The notes beneath the pieces were generated by a model, which made no database searches, was not told the origin of the DNA, and saw only the letters and a list, made by a program, of their open reading frames with translations. A program made the translations under genes and the position numbers. 64,000 bases of DNA from Vulcanimicrobium winogradskyi. Its GTDB lineage: Bacteria > Vulcanimicrobiota > Vulcanimicrobiia > Vulcanimicrobiales > Vulcanimicrobiaceae. Where the stretch lies: positions 186,001 through 250,000 of the forward strand of contig PLDA01000003.1 in the NCBI GenBank assembly GCA_003134965.1, written 5' to 3'. Numbering within the stretch: position 1 is the stretch's first letter; every line of letters begins with the position of its first letter. Shown here piece by piece: positions 17,137-26,082 of this stretch.

Positions 17137-19082
17137 CGCAGGACCGACGTACCGTCTTTCTGCACGACGTTCCGCTGGAACAGGCGCGCGCGCGCTTCGA
17201 CGCGGCGCTCGCGGCAAGCGGAGAACGCGCGCTTGCGGTCGAGACGCTCGCGCTCGGCGACGCGCTCGACCGCGTAACGGCGCGTCCCGTGATTGCGCGC
17301 GTCTCCTCGCCGCACTATCACGCCTGCGCGATGGACGGGATCGCGGTCGTCGCGGCGCGCACCGCGGCAGCGCGAGAGACCGCCCCGCTCGAGCTGACGG
17401 CGGAAGAAGCGCCGGTGGTCGACACCGGTGACCCGCTCCCTCACGGGTTCGACGCCGTGATCCCGATCGAGCAGGTCGAGCCGCGTGAAAACGGGCGCGT
17501 GGCGATTCGCGCCGCAGTCGCGCCGTTCGAGCACGTGCGCACGATCGGGGAAGACGTCGTCGCGAGCGAGGTCGTCGTGCCGGCGATGCGCCGTCTCGGC
17601 CCGGCCGATCTCGCGTCGTGCGCCGCCGCGGGGGTCGCAGCGGTCGATGTCGTCGCGCGTCCGTCCGTCACAGTGATCACGACGGGCGATGAGCTCGTCG
17701 ATGTGACTGCTGCGGCGCCGCAGCCCGGTGATATCCTCGATTCCAACGCCGTGCTGCTGAACGCATGCGTTCGGGCGTACGGCGGCGACGTCGTCGCGGA
17801 ACGCCGCGTGCGCGACGATGAGGCTTCGCTGACCGCCGCGGTGCGCGACGCGATCGGCGCAAGCGACGTCGTGATCGTGAACGCCGGTTCGTCCGCGGGG
17901 CGCGACGATTACACGGCCCGCGTGTTCGCAGGCTTCGGCGACGTCGTCGTGCACGGCGTCGCGATCCGGCCCGGCCATCCGCTCGTGCTCGCGGTCGCCC
18001 GTGACACGGGGGTTCCGCTGGTCGGGATCCCGGGTTACCCGGTCAGTGCCGCGATCTGCGCCGATCTGTTTCTCCGTCCGCTGCTCGAGCGCCTCGGGCG
18101 GCGCGACGCGCCGGACACCCGCGACGTGGAGGTCGAACTCGCGCGCAAGCTGTTCTCGCCGCTCGGCGAGGACGAGTTCATCCGCGCGGTCGCGGCGCGC
18201 GTCGACGGGCGGCTGGTCGCGACGCCGCTGCGGCGCGGCGCCGGCGTGATCACGTCGCTCTCCCGCGCCAACGTGCTGATCATGGTCCCGCGCTTCAGTG
18301 AAGGCGCCCGGGCCGGAACGGTGCTGTCTGCGCGCGCACTGCGCCCGCTCGAACAGATCGAGCGAACACTGCTCGCCGTCGGCAGCCACGACGTCGCGCT
18401 CGACCTGCTCGCGGGCCGGCTCGCCGCCGGCGGTGTCGAGCTCGTGTCGGCACACGTCGGCAGCATCGCGGGGCTGGTTGCGCTCCGCGAGCGGTCGGCG
18501 CATCTGGCAGGGACGCACGTACTCGACCCCGCCACCGGGACGTACAACGACGAGGCCGTTCGGCGCTACGGGCCGCGCGAACCGGTCGCTCTCGTCCGGC
18601 TCGCAGAACGCGAACAAGGCTTGCTGGTCGCGCCCGGTAACCCGTTGCGCATCGCTGCGCTCGCGGATATCGTTCGCAGCCGAGCGCGATACATCAACCG
18701 CCAGCCCGATGCCGGGACACGCATTTTGCTCGACGCGCTGCTTGCGCGCGCCGGGATCGCACCGGAGGGAATCACGGGGTACGAGCGTCTCGAGTTCTCG
18801 CACCTCGCGGTCGCGCAGTTGATCGCCAACGGCAGCGCCGACGCGGGGCTCGCGATCCGCGCCGCTGCGCGGGCGTTCGACCTCGATTTCATTCCGATCG
18901 CGTGGGAGCCGTACGATCTCGCGCTCTTGGCCGCGTCACTCGACGAGCCGCGGATCGCGCGCGTCATCGCGACCTTGCGCGAGCCGGCGTTTCGCGCCGA
19001 GGTCGAGGTGCTGGGCGGCTACGATTGCGCGCAAGCAGGCAGCGTTCGCATCGTGGAACCCGCCGCGGTGGAGGCGCGATGA
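17133..19082 (+). CDS. MoeA fused to a periplasmic-binding-protein-like domain, 649 aa
   Basis: Residues 1-410 form a second MoeA: HYHACAMDGIAVVAARTA replaces the usual STMDGYA segment, followed by VITTGDELVD, GDILDSNAVLLNA, GVAIRPGHPLVLAV and GIPGYPVSA. Residues about 420-645 form a PBP-like/LysR-substrate-type domain (COG1910-like: LLAVGSHDVALDLLAG, VSAHVGSIAGLVAL, HVLDPATGTYN, ALVRLAEREQGLLVAPGNP). In such MoeA-PBP fusions the extra domain is thought to bind the oxyanion or cofactor. Coupling to moaD and the aldehyde oxidoreductase suggests this copy serves that enzyme, possibly with tungsten. The overlap on both sides is 4 bases. Confidence 0.9.
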   Translation: MTQDRRTVFLHDVPLEQARARFDAALAASGERALAVETLALGDALDRVTARPVIARVSSPHYHACAMDGIAVVAARTAAARETAPLELTAEEAPVVDTGDPLPHGFDAVIPIEQVEPRENGRVAIRAAVAPFEHVRTIGEDVVASEVVVPAMRRLGPADLASCAAAGVAAVDVVARPSVTVITTGDELVDVTAAAPQPGDILDSNAVLLNACVRAYGGDVVAERRVRDDEASLTAAVRDAIGASDVVIVNAGSSAGRDDYTARVFAGFGDVVVHGVAIRPGHPLVLAVARDTGVPLVGIPGYPVSAAICADLFLRPLLERLGRRDAPDTRDVEVELARKLFSPLGEDEFIRAVAARVDGRLVATPLRRGAGVITSLSRANVLIMVPRFSEGARAGTVLSARALRPLEQIERTLLAVGSHDVALDLLAGRLAAGGVELVSAHVGSIAGLVALRERSAHLAGTHVLDPATGTYNDEAVRRYGPREPVALVRLAEREQGLLVAPGNPLRIAALADIVRSRARYINRQPDAGTRILLDALLARAGIAPEGITGYERLEFSHLAVAQLIANGSADAGLAIRAAARAFDLDFIPIAWEPYDLALLAASLDEPRIARVIATLREPAFRAEVEVLGGYDCAQAGSVRIVEPAAVEAR

Positions 19083-19348
19083 ACGTCGAGCTGTTCGGGA
19101 TGGCGCGCGCGCTGGCCGGGGTCTCGCACGTCGTGCTCGCGCTCGACGAACCGGTCGAGCTCCACGATTTCCTGCGTTCGCTCGCCGAAGCGGTACCTGC
19201 GCTCGTCCCCGACGTGATCGCTGCCTCACTCGATGCGTTCGTCGAGCCGAACCTGTTGCTGCTCGACGGCTGCCGCGCGCCGCGCGCCGGCGAGACGTTC
19301 GTCGATGCCGATCGCCCCTGCGTGCTCTTCCTCGCGAGCGGCGGATGA
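19079..19348 (+). CDS. moaD: MoaD/ThiS-family sulfur carrier, 89 aa
   Basis: A small beta-grasp protein beginning MNVELFGMARALAG and ending in a Gly-Gly tail (FLASGG). The terminal glycine is the thiocarboxylation site used to deliver sulfur to molybdopterin. The gene overlaps both neighbours by 4 bases and directly precedes the AOR gene, as in many tungsten-enzyme operons. It may therefore be dedicated to that enzyme's cofactor rather than general synthesis. Confidence 0.88.
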   Translation: MNVELFGMARALAGVSHVVLALDEPVELHDFLRSLAEAVPALVPDVIAASLDAFVEPNLLLLDGCRAPRAGETFVDADRPCVLFLASGG

Positions 19349-21138
19349 TGGGCTACGCCGGGCCGCGCGACCTCATGGAGATCGATCTGACGACGCGGAC
19401 GTGGCGGCGTAGCGCGCTCGGCGACGACGTCTTTGCGGACGCGCTGGGCGGCGTCGGGCTGGCCGTGCGGCTGATCGACGAACGCGTGCGCGGACCGCTC
19501 GATCCGCTCAGCCCCGAGAATCCGATCGTCTTCGCGGCCGGCCCGTTCGCCTCGACGCCGGTCCCGGCGGCGAACAAGCACGCGCTGGCGACGATCTCGC
19601 CCTTGACGGGGCTGTTGAACGAAGGCCTCTCGTCGAGCCATTTCTCTGCGGTTTTGCGACGGTGCGGCCTTGCGGCGCTGGTGATCCGCGGCGCTGCGGA
19701 GCACTGGACGACGATCGCGATCGACGGCGACGAGGTGCGGTTCGAGGACGCTTCCGCGCTCCAGGGGCAATCCGCGCGCGAGACGACGAAGTCGCTGCGC
19801 GACGCCTACGGCGATCGTTCGCTGCGGGTCTGCGCGATCGGCGCGGCCGGCGAGCGCGGCGTGCGCTACGCCGCCGTCGAGAACGACGGGCGGCAGGCGG
19901 GCCGCGGCGGAACCGGCGCCGTGTTCGGCGCGAAGCGGCTCAAGGCGGTCGCGCTGCGCGGCCGCGGCGAAGTCGGGATCGCCGACCCCAAGCGAACCGC
20001 GTCGATCGCGGCGACGCTGAAGGCACGCGCGCTCGGCCCGAAGACAGCGAAGTACCGCGTGCTGGGGACGAGCGCGAACCTGCGCGTGCTGCAGCGGATG
20101 GGTCAGCTGCCGACGCGCAACTTCACCGCGGCGCAGTTCGAGGGCGCGGAGAACGTGACGCCGGAGCGCGCGCGCGAGTCGAAGGCGACCTACGTCGAGC
20201 TGCGGGCGGGTTGCGCGGGCTGCCCGGTACAGTGCGAGCACCTCTACGTGCGCAAGGACCGCGACCGCCGCAGCGCCGCGGCGAGCGAGTACGAGTCGGT
20301 CTGGGCGTTCGGCCCGAACTGCGGCGTCGACGATCTCGACGCCGTGCTCGACGCGATCGGGCGCTGCGACGAGCTCGGGCTCGACACGATCTCGACCGGG
20401 TCGGCGATCGCGTTCGCGATGGAGTGCGCGGAGCACGGCCTCGTCCGCAGCGACGCGTTCGGTCCGAAGCTGCGCTTCGGCAACGGCGCGGTGTTGATCC
20501 CGGCGATCGACGCGATCGGCGCGCGGCGCGGCCTGGGTGACGTGCTCGCCGACGGCGTGCGCGCCGCGGCGCGGCAGATCGGCGGCGGGGCCGAGCGGTT
20601 CGCGATGCACTGCAAAGGGCTCGAGTTGCCCGGCTATGAGCCGCGCGCGCTCCCGACGTACGCGCTCGGACTGGCGACGTGTACGCGCGGCGCGTGCCAC
20701 AACCGCTCGGCGACGTACGACAAGGACCTGCGCGATCCGTCGGACGATCGCAGCGACGCCGCGCGCGCGCAGGACGCGATCGAGGCGGAGGACCGCGCGG
20801 TCGCCTGGGACAGCCTCGTGCTGTGCAAGTTCATCCGCGACTGCTTCGAGGACTTCGACACCGAAGCCGCCGCGCTGTGGAGCGCCGTCAGCGGCGTGCA
20901 GCTCGACGGCGCCGGTCTGCGTGCCGCCGCGCAGCGCACCTGGGAGCGCAAGCGCGCGATCAACGCACGGCTCGGCTGGACGCGGGACGACGACACGCTG
21001 CCGGAACGGCTGTTCGCCGAAGCGATCGCCGACGGCCCGAACGCCGGCCGGCGCGTCGAGCCCGGGCGGCTGGCCTCGCTGCGCGACGCGTATGAGGGGC
21101 TGCGCGCGGCGGCGGGTACGGCGCTTCCGGTCGGCTAA
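19345..21138 (+). CDS. aor: Aldehyde:ferredoxin oxidoreductase family enzyme, 597 aa
   Basis: A tungsten- or molybdenum-bis-pterin enzyme that oxidises aldehydes to acids with ferredoxin or a related carrier. The [4Fe-4S] cysteines are present as CAGCPVQC (C290, C293, C297) plus C494, nearly the positions known in the Pyrococcus enzyme. Cofactor-binding regions include the AAGPFAS...HALATISPLTG loop and RQAGRGGTGAVFGAKRLKAV. It closes the moeA/moeA-PBP/moaD/aor operon, so cofactor assembly and apoenzyme are made together. No separate ferredoxin-like subunit gene is adjacent, so the electron partner is unknown. Confidence 0.92.
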   Translation: MMGYAGPRDLMEIDLTTRTWRRSALGDDVFADALGGVGLAVRLIDERVRGPLDPLSPENPIVFAAGPFASTPVPAANKHALATISPLTGLLNEGLSSSHFSAVLRRCGLAALVIRGAAEHWTTIAIDGDEVRFEDASALQGQSARETTKSLRDAYGDRSLRVCAIGAAGERGVRYAAVENDGRQAGRGGTGAVFGAKRLKAVALRGRGEVGIADPKRTASIAATLKARALGPKTAKYRVLGTSANLRVLQRMGQLPTRNFTAAQFEGAENVTPERARESKATYVELRAGCAGCPVQCEHLYVRKDRDRRSAAASEYESVWAFGPNCGVDDLDAVLDAIGRCDELGLDTISTGSAIAFAMECAEHGLVRSDAFGPKLRFGNGAVLIPAIDAIGARRGLGDVLADGVRAAARQIGGGAERFAMHCKGLELPGYEPRALPTYALGLATCTRGACHNRSATYDKDLRDPSDDRSDAARAQDAIEAEDRAVAWDSLVLCKFIRDCFEDFDTEAAALWSAVSGVQLDGAGLRAAAQRTWERKRAINARLGWTRDDDTLPERLFAEAIADGPNAGRRVEPGRLASLRDAYEGLRAAAGTALPVG

Positions 21139-21148
21139 CCGGGCTACG

Positions 21149-22285
21149 ATGCGCCGGTTCTTCGTCCTCGCGATCGCGATCGCGTTCGCGTGCAGCGCGC
21201 TCCCGGCGAGCGCGCGAACGCCGGTTCCGATCGGAACGTTTCCGTCCGGCGCGGTCGACGGCATCACCGATGTGGCCGGCGTGAAAGTCGGGCACGTCAC
21301 CAAAGTCGAAGGGACGAACGTGCGCACCGGGGCGACCGGGATCATCGCGAACGACGACACGTGGAACCAGCGCGTCGCCGCGGCGACCTTCGCGCTGAAC
21401 GGCAACGGCGAGATGACCGGCGCGCACTGGGTCGACCAGTCCGGGTTTCTCGAGGTCCCGGTCGTGCTGACCGACACGCTCGACGTCGGCCGCGCCGACG
21501 ACGGCGTCGTCTCGTGGCTGATCGCGAAACATCCGCAGATCGGCGTGCGCGAGGACGTCCCGCTGCCTGTCGTCGCCGAGTGCGACGATCAGGGGATCAA
21601 CGACATTCAGGGACGGCACGTCCGCGCCGAGGACGTCACCGCGATGCTCGACGCGGCGAAACCCGGCGACTTTGCGCGCGGCAACGTCGGTGCAGGAACG
21701 GGAATGCGCGCGTTCGGATTCGCCGCCGGGATCGGCTCGGCGTCGCGCGTGCTCCCAGCGCAGCTCGGCGGCTACACCGTCGGCGTACTGGTGAACGCGA
21801 ACACCGGATCGCGCGCCGAGCTGCGCATCGACGGCGTTCCGGTCGGCCGCGCGCTGCTGCGCGAGCTGCTGCCGGTCTATCCACGCACCGCCGGCTACGC
21901 GCGGCCGGTTCACGGGCGCGCCGCCGACGGGAGCATCATCATCGTCGTCGCGACCGACGCGCCGCTCGACCACGCGCGGCTGCACGACATCGCGAAGCGT
22001 GCTGGAATGGGTCTCGCGCGCACCGGAGCGACTTCACACGTCTCGAGCGGCGATCTGTTCATCGCGTTCTCGACGACGCATCGCTATCCGCGCGCCGGCG
22101 GGATCACCGGGCCGCCGGTGGAGAGCGAGGAGGACCGCGTGGACGCGCTGTTCGCGGCGACCGTCGAAGCGACTGAAGCCGCGATCGACGACGCACTCTT
22201 CAGCGCGCACGACGTCACCGGCCGCGGCGGTGTCAGCTATCGCGCCCTGCCGTACGCGCGGGTGGAACCGTTGCTGAAGCGCTAG
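21149..22285 (+). CDS. Secreted P1 family peptidase (DmpA/BapA-like), 378 aa
   Basis: An Ntn-hydrolase-like aminopeptidase or amidase that matures by autocleavage. A Sec signal (MRRFFVLAIAIAFACSA...ASA) is followed by the family start GAVDGITDVAGVKVGHVT. The glycine-rich motif GNVGAGTGM lies near residue 180. A probable autocleavage and nucleophile site is Gly-Ser in DGSIIIVVATDAPLD near residue 260, since DmpA cleaves before such a serine. The C-terminus ends in RALPYARVEPLLKR. A remnant with the same ending occurs at 24088-24183, beyond the next gene. Confidence 0.9.
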   Translation: MRRFFVLAIAIAFACSALPASARTPVPIGTFPSGAVDGITDVAGVKVGHVTKVEGTNVRTGATGIIANDDTWNQRVAAATFALNGNGEMTGAHWVDQSGFLEVPVVLTDTLDVGRADDGVVSWLIAKHPQIGVREDVPLPVVAECDDQGINDIQGRHVRAEDVTAMLDAAKPGDFARGNVGAGTGMRAFGFAAGIGSASRVLPAQLGGYTVGVLVNANTGSRAELRIDGVPVGRALLRELLPVYPRTAGYARPVHGRAADGSIIIVVATDAPLDHARLHDIAKRAGMGLARTGATSHVSSGDLFIAFSTTHRYPRAGGITGPPVESEEDRVDALFAATVEATEAAIDDALFSAHDVTGRGGVSYRALPYARVEPLLKR

Positions 22286-22388
22286 CGAAGTAGAGAGGAG
22301 TAAGCGACCCGACATCGAAAGAAGTGGCCGGTTATGTCCTAGTGCCGAGCAGCCGACTGTGTACGCACAGTTCCGCGGGGTGTATTTC

Positions 22389-24089
22389 ATGAACGACCTT
22401 TCGCACGCGACGAAGTCCGCCACGGTCAGCGCAACAGGCGATATGGTTCTCACCCCGAGCGGATTCCGGCCGAGCTCGTCGGTGCACCTCATTCCATCGA
22501 GCGGGCCGCCGCAGTGGCCGCCGATCAACAGCGCTTTCACCGCAGCGGGAGCTGCCGCGCCGACGATGCCCGCTGCTCCAGGTCATACCGCCAAGGCGCC
22601 GCAGGTTTCCGCGATTCAGCCATTCGGGTCTCATGCGATCACGTTCGCCTATCGGAACGGTCCGCCGGAGCTTTTGGCCGAGTGGACCGTGCCGCCCGCG
22701 CCGTTGAAACAGTCGGGTCAGACGATCTTTCTGTCCATCGGAATGCAGACGACGGCGGACATCGTCCAAGCGGTTCTGCAGTGGGGCCCGTCCGCAGCCG
22801 GCGGCGGCAATCACTGGAGTGTCGCAAGCTGGTACTTCACCGGGGGCTCGACATACCACACGAGCGCCGTGCCGGTCGCTGTCGGTGCCAGCCTGTACGG
22901 AGCAATTCAAGCCGCCGCGACGACGACGACCTTCAATTACAAGGGCTGGTTTCAAAATATTGCGGGTACCAGCGCGAAGATGCCGACCGTCGAATACCCT
23001 ACGCTGTGGTTCGCGGCTCTTGAAGCATACGGCATAACCGGCCGGTCTGATTACCCCGACATCGCCTCCACGCACTTCACCCAGATTGGCCCGGGCACGT
23101 CGACCGTTTCAGAATGGACCTCGATCGACGTCGTCACAGCCTTGGGTCAACACACATCAATCGAGAGCAAGCCGAATTCAGGAGCCGAGATCGACATTTG
23201 GTATGGCCCGCGCTTGGCGAATTTCGCCAAATTCGCGATTTGTCAAGTCGGCGCCACACCATACCTGTGGGCCTACCGCGGCGCCGATGGGGCGGTCGCG
23301 ATCGAGAAGATTCTCGGCGGCCCAGCCGTCGAGTTCAGCCGCACGTTTTCATACCAATGGGATACGAACTTCTCGGGTTTCGCGGGATTCGATCTGAACG
23401 GGGCTCCGTACGTATGGGCCTATCGTGCCGCCGACGGCAGAGTATGCATTCACAGCGTCAACGCGACTGGCTCCGGGTTTACGCAAAAGCATACGTCGCA
23501 GTGGGACACCGGTTTCTCGAGCTTCACCGCGTTCAAGGACTCCGCAGGCGCTGCCTACGTGTGGGCATACCGCGCCAGTACCGGAACCGTATGCATTCAC
23601 CAGATTGGTCCTGGCGGGACTGGGTTCACACAGAAGTATTTCTATCTGTGGGATACCGGATTCTCAGGATTTGCGGCGTTCACCATCAACAATGAGCCGT
23701 ACGTCTGGGCGTACCGTGCCGGCGACGGCAGGGTCTGCATCCACAAGATCGCTGCACAGGGCGCCGGCTTCTCGCAAGTGCACATGTCTACATGGGATAG
23801 CGGCTTTACGAATTTTGCAGCGCTGGTCGACGCCGGCGTTGCTCGGATCTGGGCCTATCGAGCGACGACGGGCACCGTGTGTATCCACCAAATAAGTCCC
23901 GGGGGAACCGGTTTCGTACAAAAGCTCAATCAACAGTGGGACACGGGCTTTTCAGAGTTTACGGCGTTCGGTCTCAGTATCAGCGCCCTCCAAGACGTGT
24001 GGGCGTACCGGACGACCGATGGTCGGATCTGCATTCACCGGATCAACCCGCCCGGAACGAGTTTTACGCAAGTATACTACGGTGAATAG
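22389..24089 (+). CDS. Two-domain repeat protein: lectin-like domain plus six ~48-aa repeats, 566 aa
   Basis: The N-terminal region (about residues 75-270) has a Gln/Trp-rich beta pattern (GQTIFLSIGMQ, AVLQWGPSAAGGGNHWSVASWYF) like concanavalin-type lectin or glucanase-like domains of unknown role. Residues about 280-565 consist of six repeats of roughly 48 residues with consensus YVWAYRAxDGxVCIHxI followed by GxGF and WDTGF, which suggests a six-bladed beta-propeller or trefoil. There is no classical signal peptide. I prefer the ATG at 22389 over an earlier GTG at 22359 because GGGGTG lies 8 bases upstream. The codon use looks less GC-rich than its neighbours, which suggests transfer. Binding of a surface glycan is a guess. 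Confidence 0.75.
   Translation: MNDLSHATKSATVSATGDMVLTPSGFRPSSSVHLIPSSGPPQWPPINSAFTAAGAAAPTMPAAPGHTAKAPQVSAIQPFGSHAITFAYRNGPPELLAEWTVPPAPLKQSGQTIFLSIGMQTTADIVQAVLQWGPSAAGGGNHWSVASWYFTGGSTYHTSAVPVAVGASLYGAIQAAATTTTFNYKGWFQNIAGTSAKMPTVEYPTLWFAALEAYGITGRSDYPDIASTHFTQIGPGTSTVSEWTSIDVVTALGQHTSIESKPNSGAEIDIWYGPRLANFAKFAICQVGATPYLWAYRGADGAVAIEKILGGPAVEFSRTFSYQWDTNFSGFAGFDLNGAPYVWAYRAADGRVCIHSVNATGSGFTQKHTSQWDTGFSSFTAFKDSAGAAYVWAYRASTGTVCIHQIGPGGTGFTQKYFYLWDTGFSGFAAFTINNEPYVWAYRAGDGRVCIHKIAAQGAGFSQVHMSTWDSGFTNFAALVDAGVARIWAYRATTGTVCIHQISPGGTGFVQKLNQQWDTGFSEFTAFGLSISALQDVWAYRTTDGRICIHRINPPGTSFTQVYYGE
23214..24083 (+). repeat. Six tandem coding repeats of about 144 bases
   Basis: Six successive units encode the YVWAYR...VCIH...GxGF...WDTGF motif. 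Units alternate between two sub-types (AADGRVCIH and ASTGTVCIH), so the array probably grew by doubling of a two-unit block. The first and last units are the most divergent. Confidence 0.8.
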
Positions 24090-24183
24090 AGCGCACGTCG
24101 ACATCGGAGGTCCGAACGTCGGCGGCGGCGTGACGCATCGCGCGCTGCCGTACGAACGGGTCCAGCCCTTGCTGAAGAGGTAG
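24088..24183 (+). pseudogene. 3' remnant of a second P1 peptidase gene
   Basis: Directly after the repeat-protein stop, 32 codons ending in TAG encode a C-terminus VTHRALPYERVQPLLKR, matching VSYRALPYARVEPLLKR at the end of the intact P1 peptidase upstream. Nothing matching the rest of the enzyme is present. The nucleotide match is imperfect, so it is an old paralog or a replaced gene rather than a fresh duplication. Confidence 0.8.
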
Positions 24184-24263
24184 GTGAGCCAGGCTAGCGC
24201 GTGGTAGGACGCCCCGGGGTGCAGAGGGCCCGGATTCCCGGTCCCATGCCAAGGGGGTACACC

Positions 24264-26078
24264 ATGCGCGGACGCCGCTCGCTGCTGCTCGTTTCTGTCC
24301 TCGCGCTCGTCTGCGTGGGCGCAGTGCCGGCGCGCACCGCGCATGCCGGCAGCTGCCAGGGTATCTCGGATGCGATCGCGGCGGTCGAGGTCCAGATCGC
24401 CAAGCTCGATCGGGACCCCGGGCCGTTCGGACACCCCGGCGAACCGCTCAAGCCTCAGGGAAAGCCGCTGACGCCCCAGCAAAAGGCGCAGCTCAAGACG
24501 CTGCAGGCGAAGCTCGACACCCTGCAAGCGCAACTCGCCGCTTGCGAGGTGCCGCCGCCGACGCCGGCACTGACGGTACCGGCGATCACGGCCGCCGGGA
24601 TTCAAGTGCCCGACCCGCAGATCGCCGTCGGGCGCAAATACCTCGCGGCGATCGACACGAGCACGCTCGTGTTCTACGACAAAGGGACGATGCAGCCGCT
24701 GCAGGCGAGCACGGGCTTCGCGTACGCCAACAACCCGATCCGCGCCAGCGCACTGTTCAGGGCGTTCTTCACGGTGATCGACGCGCAGATGAAGCTTCCC
24801 GCGAACGCGTGCGATGCGACGAAGCCCGGCTGGGATAAGTCGTTCGATCCGGCGCAGCCGAACAAGGCGATACCGGGCTGCATCGACGCTGCTTACGACA
24901 CGCGCGTGCTTTACGATGCGCCGCGGGAGCGCTTCTGGATCGAGTCGGCGGTGAGAAATCCTTTGTGGCCCTGCAAGCCAAAGCCGGGCGTGAACATCGG
25001 CGGATTCTTCAAGCCGGACGGCGTCACACTGATCGATCCCGATCCGAGCAACGCCAAGGTCCTGAAGTGTCATACCGATTGGAACACCTCGTGGGCCCAT
25101 CGGTTCATCGCGATCGCCGTCTCGCAGGTCGGAGCCGACGGTCACGAGGACCTGACCAAGCCGTTCCACCAGTACACGCTCGTGGACGCCTTCGCGGATT
25201 GGCCGATCATGTCCATACACGGCGCTATGCTGGTGCTCACCCATCGCGATGCCGGCGCGCCGCTCGCCGTCTTCGACGCCACCGCGCTGGCAAACGGGGT
25301 TCACGACAACAGCTCCATGGTGGTGAAGCCGCTTGCCACCTTCCCCGCGTCGTCCTTCGGGGCCGGATCGATCGCGCCGGCGAGCGCAATCTACCTCGTC
25401 AACGTCCACGGATCGCCGAGCGAGCCGGCGTACGTCGTCTCCTCGAACGGAAACTCGTTGCTGATCTCCGGCCTCGTGTTCGGAAAAACCGGCGCGCCCA
25501 AAGTGCTCGCCGGGGCGAGCGTGCTGCTCGCGACGCCGCTGCACCAATTGCGCCACAGCCCGGTGTATCGCAACGGAAAGCTCTACTTGACGGACTTCGG
25601 CTGCGGGGACGCGAGCTGCACGCGCTACGTGTCGCGGCTGATCCGCGTGCCCGTCGGTGTCAACAAGGCCGGTACGGCCGTCGTCGCCTCGGGGAGCGGA
25701 ACGCCGGGCTTCATCAACTACCAGCTCAATCCGCCGCAAGGCGACATCTCCTACGCGCTGCCGGCGGTCGACGTGAACGCCGCGGACGACATGGTCGTCG
25801 CGTTCCAACGCGGGCGGCGCAATCCGGCGACGTTCATTCCGTGGGCAGCGCGCTACTCGACGTACTACCATGACAAAGCGGGCATCAGCAACAGCGCCCT
25901 GCTGCACGATGGCGTCTGGACGAAGGGCGTGACGGTCCCGGCCGACCCGGCCGGCAGCGGCGTCATCGACCTTGCTGGGATCGCCGTCGACCCGTCGGAC
26001 GACCGCACGATCTGGATGTCGCACGCATACTCCAACGGCGCGCGCTACACGCAGATCATGGGCGCGGTGAAGCCCTAG
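24264..26078 (+). CDS. Secreted hypothetical protein, 604 aa
   Basis: A clear Sec signal (MRGRRSLLLVSVLALVCVGAVPARTAHA) follows an AAGGGGG ribosome site. A short coiled-coil-like segment (residues about 30-100) with SCQGISDAIAAVEVQIAKL and QKAQLKTLQAKLDTLQAQLAAC precedes a Pro-rich linker and a large beta-rich domain with many DxxT/N and GxxL elements. Short motifs such as PDPQIAVGRKYLAAIDTSTLVFYDK and AYDTRVLYDAPRERFWIESA resemble blades of propeller-like exoproteins. The function is unknown. It is convergent with the chemoreceptor fusion gene. Confidence 0.75.
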   Translation: MRGRRSLLLVSVLALVCVGAVPARTAHAGSCQGISDAIAAVEVQIAKLDRDPGPFGHPGEPLKPQGKPLTPQQKAQLKTLQAKLDTLQAQLAACEVPPPTPALTVPAITAAGIQVPDPQIAVGRKYLAAIDTSTLVFYDKGTMQPLQASTGFAYANNPIRASALFRAFFTVIDAQMKLPANACDATKPGWDKSFDPAQPNKAIPGCIDAAYDTRVLYDAPRERFWIESAVRNPLWPCKPKPGVNIGGFFKPDGVTLIDPDPSNAKVLKCHTDWNTSWAHRFIAIAVSQVGADGHEDLTKPFHQYTLVDAFADWPIMSIHGAMLVLTHRDAGAPLAVFDATALANGVHDNSSMVVKPLATFPASSFGAGSIAPASAIYLVNVHGSPSEPAYVVSSNGNSLLISGLVFGKTGAPKVLAGASVLLATPLHQLRHSPVYRNGKLYLTDFGCGDASCTRYVSRLIRVPVGVNKAGTAVVASGSGTPGFINYQLNPPQGDISYALPAVDVNAADDMVVAFQRGRRNPATFIPWAARYSTYYHDKAGISNSALLHDGVWTKGVTVPADPAGSGVIDLAGIAVDPSDDRTIWMSHAYSNGARYTQIMGAVKP

Positions 26079-26082
26079 CCGC

